Assembly: GCF_001723285.1 (NCBI RefSeq)
Contig: NZ_LPWG01000007.1
Span: 1-64,000, forward strand
Length of the DNA: 64,000 nt
Source of the DNA: Methyloceanibacter methanicus
GTDB taxonomy: Bacteria; Pseudomonadota; Alphaproteobacteria; Rhizobiales; Methyloligellaceae
Reading direction: 5' to 3'
The notes under the pieces are model-generated. The model saw nothing but the letters and a program-made list of their open reading frames with translations. It was not told where the DNA came from and searched no databases. Shown here one piece after another: positions 58,588-64,000 of the stretch. The position numbers and the translations under genes were made by a program. Numbering within the stretch: position 1 is the first letter of the stretch; each line of letters begins with the position of its first letter.

Positions 58588-59403
58588 TCAGTCCTCGAAG
58601 AAGCCCTGCCAGGGCGTGCCGGCGAACCGCGCCTTCAGGTCGGCATAGTTGGCGATCAGTTCACGGAGCTGTTCGGGGTTCTGCTTTGAGTGAAAGGACG
58701 AGAGATTGCGGGGATGGACGCCCAAAAATGACTGGATGCGGTTCAAGACCGCCGCCGGATCGGCGGAGAGGTCTTCATAGCTGACATCGAGCATGTCATG
58801 GCCGGAGAAGAAATCGTGCGTGTCACGCTGCCAGCGTTCCGTCCGCTCGAAGTCGTCGCGGCATTTGTCGAAGTCCAGGGTCGCGCGCTTGTCTTCGGTC
58901 TTGACCGCGTTGATCTGTCCAGACTGCGTCCATTTGGACGTTCGAAAGGCGATGGCTTCGGACAGGTGGGACCGCAGTACGTTCCGCCGCACCAGATGGA
59001 TGATCTTTATGCGCCGGTCCGCGAGAAGATGATCCCAGATCGATACTCCCTCGGCGTTCTTATGGCGCCCATGCGTGTAGAACAGCTTGAATCCAACGGC
59101 CTCGATTTTCGAGGGGTAGGCGCAGAAGGCCTCGCGCTCCAGGTATTCGATAGGCTGCGCGGCTGCCAGGCTGCCTGGCTCCTGTACGCGCCGGAACGAA
59201 AAGATCTCGTCCTTGACCACGATGCCCGGATGCGAGTTCAGATAGGACGACAGCATGTTCGAACCGACCCGGCTCCGGCAGACGATGACGAAGCGGACGT
59301 AGTCTCGCTGACCTCGAAGGAGGCCGCGCTGGATCGCGGCATCTTGCAAGTGCAGGTACTGCTTCCGCAGACGATCCACTGCGAGTCGGTAAATCGATTT
59401 CAT
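58588..59403 (-). CDS. Stf0-type sulfotransferase-like protein
   Basis: 271 residues from ATG 59403 (MKSIYRLAVDRLRKQYLHLQ). The 5'-phosphosulfate loop is near residue 39 in VIVCRSRVGSNMLSSYLN, and the 3'-phosphate motif in IIHLVRRNVLRSHLSEAIA. The tail DVSYEDLSADPAAVLNRIQSFLG matches other PAPS-dependent sulfotransferases. It transfers sulfate from PAPS to an unknown acceptor, perhaps a glycan or lipid. It does not share an operon with the arylsulfatase 4 kb away. Confidence 0.85.
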   Translation of the reverse strand: MKSIYRLAVDRLRKQYLHLQDAAIQRGLLRGQRDYVRFVIVCRSRVGSNMLSSYLNSHPGIVVKDEIFSFRRVQEPGSLAAAQPIEYLEREAFCAYPSKIEAVGFKLFYTHGRHKNAEGVSIWDHLLADRRIKIIHLVRRNVLRSHLSEAIAFRTSKWTQSGQINAVKTEDKRATLDFDKCRDDFERTERWQRDTHDFFSGHDMLDVSYEDLSADPAAVLNRIQSFLGVHPRNLSSFHSKQNPEQLRELIANYADLKARFAGTPWQGFFED

Positions 59404-59561
59404 TCTTGAGTGATAGACCGTTTGCTGGCGCGCCGTGGCGGCCCGGTCCGGCGTTGCGGCCGAACCCCTGGAGCGCGTGTTCGGCGGCATTAATAGCGAT
59501 TGAGGCCGTCCGACACAATCGGACAGCGCGTGCGCGCGGCGTTCGGGAGTGCGGCTCCGCA

Positions 59562-59601
59562 AAAAAAATGGGGCGGCGCCTCGTGGGAAAGACGCCGCCC
59601 C
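59562..59601 (-). terminator. Terminator of the SDR-pirin transcript
   Basis: On the minus strand GGGGCGGCG and CGCCGCCCC form a 9-bp stem with a 14-base loop, followed by A and eight T. Confidence 0.88.
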
Positions 59602-59633
59602 GGTCGACAGGGGCATGGGGAACGCCCTGGACC

Positions 59634-60332
59634 TTAAGGAGAGTCGACCAGGACGACTTCGGCGTCCTCGATCGCCTTGACGGTCACCGCGGTTTCGTTG
59701 GTCAACGCCACGCCGTCGCGGGGGTTTGCAACGATGCCGTTGACCTCGACCTTGCCGACTGCCGGCACGAGATAAGCATGCCGCCGCGTGCCCATGCGGT
59801 ACTCGGCCGTTTCGCCGGCCTTGAGCGTGGCGCCCAGCACGCGTGCCTCGGCGCGGATCGGCAGTGCGTCAAGATCGCCCTCGAAGCCCGACGCGAGCGG
59901 GACGAACTCGCCCGCGCGCTGCGTCCGAGGGAAGGGCTTGGTGCCCCAGGACGGGGCGCCGCCTTCTTTGTCCGGCTCGATCCAGATCTGGAACAAGGTC
60001 GTCGGCTCGTCCTCGAAGTTGTACTCCGCATGACGGATGCCGCGGCCCGCGCTCATGACCTGCACGTCGCCGGCTTCCGTGCGCCCGCGATTGCCGAGAT
60101 TGTCCTCATGGGTGATCGCGCCGTTCCGCACATAGGTGATGATCTCCATCTCCCGATGCGGGTGAGGCGGAAAGCCGGTGTTCGGCGCGATCTCGTCGTC
60201 GTTCCAAACACGCAAGGCGCCATGGCTCACGCGTTTGGGATCGAAATAGCGCGCGAAGGAGAAGTGGTGGTTGGCTTTGAGCCAGCCGTGATCCGCGCGT
60301 CCAAGCGTTTCGAAGGGTCTGACTTCGATCAT
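59634..60332 (-). CDS. Pirin family protein
   Basis: 232 residues from ATG 60332 with GGGAGG upstream. Double cupin: RADHGWLKANHHFSFARYFDP, then the metal site FPPHPHREMEIITYV with two His and a Glu, and GDVQVMSAGRGIRHAEYN, typical of YhhW/pirin. Pirins bind iron and some have quercetin 2,3-dioxygenase activity, while others act in stress control. The gene starts 25 bp after the SDR stop on the same strand, so it forms an operon with it. Confidence 0.92.
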   Translation of the reverse strand: MIEVRPFETLGRADHGWLKANHHFSFARYFDPKRVSHGALRVWNDDEIAPNTGFPPHPHREMEIITYVRNGAITHEDNLGNRGRTEAGDVQVMSAGRGIRHAEYNFEDEPTTLFQIWIEPDKEGGAPSWGTKPFPRTQRAGEFVPLASGFEGDLDALPIRAEARVLGATLKAGETAEYRMGTRRHAYLVPAVGKVEVNGIVANPRDGVALTNETAVTVKAIEDAEVVLVDSP

Positions 60333-60357
60333 CGGAACCTCCCTTTGTTGGTGAGTC

Positions 60358-61107
60358 CTAGGCGGTGATGCCGCCATCCACGTTCAGTGTCGCCCCCGTG
60401 ATGTAGGAGGCCTCCGGTCTTGCGAGGAATGCGACGGCTGCGGCAACTTCGTCAGGTCTGCCGTAGCGACCCAGCGCGGTGCTGGCCGAGAGGGCAGGTG
60501 CCATCTCGCTGTCCGCTGGGCTCATGTCCGTATCGATTGGTCCCGGTTGCACCGTGTTGACCGTAATCCCGCGCGGACCGAGGTCACGGGCCCAGCCGCG
60601 GGTAAAGGCAGCGACTGCGCCCTTGGTCGCGGAGTAGTCCGCCAGTCCCGGCCATGGCGAGGTGTCGCCCACGATCGATCCGATCGAGATGATGCGTCCG
60701 CCGTCCGCCATGAGAGGGGCCACCGCCCGAACGGTTGTGGCAACGCCGCGCACGTTGACGTCGAACATGCGGTCGAGCTCGGCCAGATTGTTGGCGCGGT
60801 CGTGCACCTGACCCGTGACGAAGACGCCCGCATTGTTCACGAGAATGTCGACCCGCCCGAAATGAGCCACCACGGCGGCGACGAGGGCGCCGACCTCGTC
60901 GGTTCTGCCCTGGTCCGCCTGAAAGGCTTTGGCCCGGACGCCGAGCGCCTTCAATTCCGCCACCAACGCGTCCGCGCGGTCCTTGGAGGCTGCGTAGCTG
61001 ATGGCGACATCGGCGCCGTCTGTGGCCAGCGCGCGTGCGATTGCCGCGCCGATGCCGCGCGACCCGCCGGTAACCAGGGCAACTTTGCCTTCGAGGACTT
61101 TCGACAT
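60358..61107 (-). CDS. Short-chain dehydrogenase/reductase (FabG-like)
   Basis: 249 residues, classical SDR. Cofactor motif VTGGSRGIGAAIARAL, NNAG in ILVNNAGVFVTG, catalytic Ser in SIGSIVGDTSPWP and Tyr/Lys in YSATKGAV. The end ITGATLNVDGGITA is typical. GGAG lies 9 bp before the ATG. It is divergent from a TetR regulator, a common arrangement in which the repressor controls the reductase, here together with pirin. Confidence 0.93.
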   Translation of the reverse strand: MSKVLEGKVALVTGGSRGIGAAIARALATDGADVAISYAASKDRADALVAELKALGVRAKAFQADQGRTDEVGALVAAVVAHFGRVDILVNNAGVFVTGQVHDRANNLAELDRMFDVNVRGVATTVRAVAPLMADGGRIISIGSIVGDTSPWPGLADYSATKGAVAAFTRGWARDLGPRGITVNTVQPGPIDTDMSPADSEMAPALSASTALGRYGRPDEVAAAVAFLARPEASYITGATLNVDGGITA

Positions 61108-61241
61108 GGTCCAACACTCCGGTCAAATAACGTAGTGAACGCTACATAAGTGCCTGGACCGATCACGTCAAGGGAATTATATAACGTGCACTATAAATGT
61201 GGGAGGTGCTAGGGATCGGACAATTGGAAGGAGATCGAATC
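61108..61241. promoter_or_regulatory. Divergent control region for SDR-pirin and the TetR gene
   Basis: 134 bp, AT-rich in the middle. AACGTAGTGAACGCTACATAA near 61129 contains the dyad GTAG/CTAC, and TTATATAACGTGCACTATAA near 61176 has TTATA/TATAA arms around AACGTGCAC. The shared AACGT start suggests two related operator sites for the TetR protein. -10 and -35 boxes cannot be fixed. Confidence 0.5.
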
Positions 61242-61829
61242 GTGGCCGTTGGCCGTCCGAGAAGTTTCTGCAAGGATCAGGCGCTTGACCGCGCGCTTGA
61301 GGTTTTCTGGCGCAAGGGCTTCGAGGGCGCCAGCATTTGCGACCTGACCGAGGCCATGGGGATCAATCCCCCGAGCCTGTATTCGGCGTTCGGCAACAAG
61401 GAGCAGCTGTTCCGGCAAGCGCTCGATCGCTACGCCGAGGTCTATGCAAAGCGGCGGCGCGAGATCCTGGCCGCCCCATCCGCCCGCGAGGCCATGGAAG
61501 GGCTTCTGCGGGATGCGGCCCGGTCCCTGACCGACAAGTCGAGGCCCGTCGGCTGCCTCTATGTCCAGGCGATTGCCGGGGCCAGCGAGCACGCGGCCTG
61601 CATCCGGGAAATGCTCAAGTCCAAGCGCGAGGACAGCGAACGGGAGATTCGCGACAGGCTTCGCCGGGCCAGGGCCGAAGGCGAATTGCCCAAGGAAGCC
61701 GATCCAGCCGCCCTGGCGCGCTATATCACGACGGTTGCCCAAGGGATGTCGGTTCAGGCAGCTGGCGGGGCGACTCGCAAAGAGCTGGATCGCGTGGTGG
61801 ATCTCGCGCTCGGCGCCTGGCCGGCTTGA
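61242..61829 (+). CDS. TetR-family transcriptional repressor
   Basis: 195 residues from GTG 61242 (AAGGAG at 8-bp spacing). Helix-turn-helix: ALDRALEVFWRKGFEGASI, LTEAMGINPPSLYSAFGNKEQLFRQAL, typical of the TetR group that pairs with oxidoreductases (AcrR/NemR-like). The C-terminal ligand domain contains CLYVQAIAGASEHAACI with three cysteines near residues 105-120, a possible electrophile sensor. Divergent from SDR-pirin. Confidence 0.9.
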   Translation: MAVGRPRSFCKDQALDRALEVFWRKGFEGASICDLTEAMGINPPSLYSAFGNKEQLFRQALDRYAEVYAKRRREILAAPSAREAMEGLLRDAARSLTDKSRPVGCLYVQAIAGASEHAACIREMLKSKREDSEREIRDRLRRARAEGELPKEADPAALARYITTVAQGMSVQAAGGATRKELDRVVDLALGAWPA

Positions 61830-61968
61830 TCGTGTGCGACCGCCACGGTCATCCTGTTGTATAACCTCTATATTCTTGAGGACCCGAGCTGGCCTGTGCG
61901 CCGCTTCGGTGACATTCGAGATGCGGCCTCAACGGCCAATGAGCGGACGGTAGGCGCGGGACCGACTC

Positions 61969-62886
61969 ATGCGTCGCATTGGAGCACTTATCGCGGGGGC
62001 GGCTGTGTTGGTCTGCGGGCCGGTCCGGGCGCTATCGGCTGAAGCGCCGGAGCTCGCCATCGCCGGCGGGCTCAAGGCCGCGGCCGGCGTCATGGGCGCG
62101 CCGCGCCCCTTCGTGGAAATCGTGTGCCCCTATATGCAGCGTCAGGCCGAGCAGCGCGGACTTCCGCCCATGCCGTTCGTGCGTCTCATCTGGCGCGAGA
62201 GCCATTTCAATCCCAACGCGGTGAGCCCCAAAGGCGCGCAAGGCATTGCCCAGTTCATGCCGGGCACGGCGGAGGAGCGCGGGCTCCAAGACCCGTTCGA
62301 GCCGATTTCGGCGATACGGCATTCGGCGAGCCTTCTGGCCGATCTCAACCGGCTGTTCGGCAATTTCGGCCTCGCCGCCGCGGCCTACAATGCGGGTGAG
62401 GAGCGCGTCCAAGGCTGGCTCGACGGCACACGGACCCTGCCGGGAGAGACCCGGGCCTATGTCCAGTTCGTCACGGGCCGCATTGCCGAAGACTGGAAAG
62501 AGGACGGGGCCGAGCTTCCCGAGGCGCTCCGAATCGAAGGCAACGTCGTCCAGGATTCGTGCAAGAAGCTCGCGCCGTTGGTGGTTCGCGCGGTCTTTGG
62601 CGCGCCGGGCCCGCTGACCGCCAGTTCGCGCTGGCGTCCCTGGGGCGTGCATGTCTCGACGGCGTTTTCCAAGTCGAAGGCGCTCGCCCAATATTCACGG
62701 CTGAAGCGGGCTCATGCGCGCGTTCTGGGAGACACGGAGCCCTATGTCTTTCCCAAGCGCAATCGCAGCCGGGGGCGGCGTCCGCTCTACATGGTGCAGA
62801 TCGGGGCGAGCAGCCGCAGCGAAGCGACGAAGATCTGCGCCGCCCTTCGACGGGACGGCGGCGCCTGTATCGTGACCAAGAACTAG
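61969..62886 (+). CDS. Lytic transglycosylase with C-terminal SPOR-like domain
   Basis: 305 residues. Signal peptide IGALIAGAAVLVCGPVRALSA. The SLT domain has the catalytic Glu in IWRESHFNPNAVSPKGAQG, followed by IAQFMPGTAEERGL and the AAAYNAGEERV segment. After a linker, RPLYMVQIGASSRSEATKIC at the end resembles a SPOR-type peptidoglycan-binding strand. It cleaves the glycan backbone with 1,6-anhydro ends. No ribosome-binding site is strong. The ATG at 61969 precedes the signal peptide by a few residues. Confidence 0.9.
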   Translation: MRRIGALIAGAAVLVCGPVRALSAEAPELAIAGGLKAAAGVMGAPRPFVEIVCPYMQRQAEQRGLPPMPFVRLIWRESHFNPNAVSPKGAQGIAQFMPGTAEERGLQDPFEPISAIRHSASLLADLNRLFGNFGLAAAAYNAGEERVQGWLDGTRTLPGETRAYVQFVTGRIAEDWKEDGAELPEALRIEGNVVQDSCKKLAPLVVRAVFGAPGPLTASSRWRPWGVHVSTAFSKSKALAQYSRLKRAHARVLGDTEPYVFPKRNRSRGRRPLYMVQIGASSRSEATKICAALRRDGGACIVTKN

Positions 62887-62887
62887 C

Positions 62888-62913
62888 GGCTGCCGGCTTC
62901 GACACCGGCAGCC
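62888..62913. terminator. Hairpin between convergent genes
   Basis: GGCTGCCGG and CCGGCAGCC, 9-bp stem, 8-base loop, between the transglycosylase and the outer-membrane protein genes. No T run on either side. Confidence 0.6.
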
Positions 62914-62929
62914 CGGAGAGCGATGCGTC

Positions 62930-64000
62930 CTAGAACGCGATGCTCGTATTGGCCCAGAGCGTGCCATTGCGCTCGAGCTGGTAGCCGTTGACGTTTTCGT
63001 CGACGGGCTGGAGCCATTCGGCGGAAAGTCGCAAGCCCTCAAGCGGTCCGCTCGGCACCACGGTGTTGATGCCGAAGCCGATGTCCCAGAACGTTCCGCC
63101 GTAATTGTACTGAAGATCGGGCGGGCTCGAATGATTGTGCGGGCCGTTGTAGTGGCCCTCGATCTTGCCCTGGTCGGTGTAGAGACCGCGAACGGACGCC
63201 GAGATCCAGTCGGCGAAGCGGTAGCTGCCCCAGCCGGTCACTTGCAGGACATCGCCGAGCCGGTAGCCGGAGTCGTTCTCCTCCTCCATGCGCACGATGC
63301 CGAGCACCTGCGCACCCCATGCGAACCGGTCCGCCCGGCCCGTGTAGGTGATGCTGGGCAGGAAGTCCCAGGTGCCCGATCCCGGCTGCATCATGTAGTG
63401 GGTGAAGACGCCGTTCATCTTCTTGTCGACCGAGCCGGTCGGCGCGCTGAACATCGGCGAAAACTGCAGATGGTAGCCCGGGCCGTCGGCAAGGCGGAGC
63501 TCGGGACCGAAGATCGTATCGCCCCAGCCTTCGGTACCATGGGAATGGCTCCCGCTATGCGCGTGGGTGCCATGGCTCATCATTCCGTCCGTGTCGCCCA
63601 TGCCCATATCCATGGAGTCGCCATGCCCCATACTGCCGTGCCCCATGTCGCCATGATCCATGTGACCGCTATGGCCCATGGCGGGCGCGGAGGACTTGAG
63701 CGGTCGCATGGTCATGTCGTGGGTCATGTACATCGGCATCACCATCAGGGTCATCCAATCGGTGGGCGCGTACATGATGTCGAGCATGTACATGTTCATG
63801 GACATGCTGTTCTGGACCATCGCGCACTTGTTCGAGCCGCAGCCGCGATCGATGATCATCTGATCGCCGGCCTTGCTTCCCCCATGGAGCATGTCGCCGC
63901 TCTCGCTGGAATATGAGTAGCGGAGGCCGACCATCCATTCGCCCTTCTTGTGCATATGGTCGAACATGACGCCCGCCGGGCCGTGCGTGTCCGGAAGCGG
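62930..64000 (-). CDS. Met/His-rich outer-membrane barrel protein, 5' end outside the window
   Basis: The frame is open to the right end of the window, so the N-terminus and signal peptide are missing. The visible 356 residues start PLPDTHGPAGVMFDHMHKKGEW, then barrel strands (VGLRYSYSSESGDML, PELRLADGPGYHLQFSPMF, DFLPSITYTGRADRFAWGAQ) and a final strand NGTLWANTSIAF ending in Phe, as in outer-membrane proteins. A loop of about 60 residues is very rich in Met, His, Gly and Asp (MGHGSMGHGDSMDMGMG and further), suggesting copper or other soft-metal binding. I do not recognise a named family. Confidence 0.82.
   Translation of the reverse strand, partial: PLPDTHGPAGVMFDHMHKKGEWMVGLRYSYSSESGDMLHGGSKAGDQMIIDRGCGSNKCAMVQNSMSMNMYMLDIMYAPTDWMTLMVMPMYMTHDMTMRPLKSSAPAMGHSGHMDHGDMGHGSMGHGDSMDMGMGDTDGMMSHGTHAHSGSHSHGTEGWGDTIFGPELRLADGPGYHLQFSPMFSAPTGSVDKKMNGVFTHYMMQPGSGTWDFLPSITYTGRADRFAWGAQVLGIVRMEEENDSGYRLGDVLQVTGWGSYRFADWISASVRGLYTDQGKIEGHYNGPHNHSSPPDLQYNYGGTFWDIGFGINTVVPSGPLEGLRLSAEWLQPVDENVNGYQLERNGTLWANTSIAF

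Overview
The window is high-GC chromosomal DNA of an alphaproteobacterium, most probably of the order Hyphomicrobiales. The evidence is the gene order ruvC-ruvA-ruvB-ybgC-tolQ...pal-tilS-ftsH-folP-glmM, the archaeal-type (TIGR01365-like) phosphoserine aminotransferase next to purA, a phasin gene, a 7Fe ferredoxin and extragenic palindromes of the GTCATTCCGGCGAAAGCCGG type. The genus cannot be fixed from sequence reading alone. No transposase, phage gene, CRISPR array, rRNA or tRNA gene was found.

Layout. 0-6.8 kb: yebC, dgkA, a family 2 glycosyltransferase, a Spy/CpxP-like periplasmic protein divergent from an OmpR-type regulator/kinase pair, an LprI-like protein and an unrecognised Arg/Ala-rich protein. 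6.9-18 kb: the housekeeping block ruvCAB-ybgC-tolQ, a 39-residue lipoprotein, pal, tilS, ftsH, folP, glmM. tolR, tolA, tolB and cpoB are missing from the place where they normally sit, and TolQ lacks the two threonines of its proton path. 18-27 kb: an outer-membrane barrel, serC, purA, oxidoreductases, a flavin monooxygenase and a phasin whose promoter carries two TGC-N3-GCA operators. 27-34 kb: a ClC channel, a nitric-oxide-response module (ferredoxin, truncated hemoglobin and NsrR around a 41-bp dyad), an FMN glutamate-synthase-like protein, a ZntB-type transporter and an SDR. 34-43 kb: two tandem secreted paralogues, an EmrAB-type pump, a TPP riboswitch driving a small membrane protein plus thiC, and a repeat-rich stretch holding a duplicated thiC tail. 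43-50 kb: small membrane and secreted proteins, an AcuI-type reductase and a glutathione transferase. 49.6-57 kb: three paralogous AraC regulators next to an arylsulfatase, a SET-domain methyltransferase with a poly-lysine tail and a PYROXD2-like oxidoreductase. 57-64 kb: an Nramp-like carrier, a sulfotransferase, a pirin/SDR/TetR module, a lytic transglycosylase and the start-truncated gene of a Met/His-rich outer-membrane protein.

Sequence quality matters for anyone using this annotation. At least eleven genes that otherwise look healthy (among them purA, which is normally indispensable) are broken or locally scrambled by one-base indels, and restoring one base each time recovers the family-typical protein. 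In two genes a deletion and an insertion compensate each other. I read this mainly as consensus error in the assembly, not pseudogene formation. Such genes are listed with their full extent and the position of the break.

The observations most worth following are the reduced Tol-Pal locus with an altered TolQ, the phasin operator architecture, the thiC-tail duplication that supplies the start of another gene, the TPP-controlled four-helix membrane protein and the SET-domain protein.
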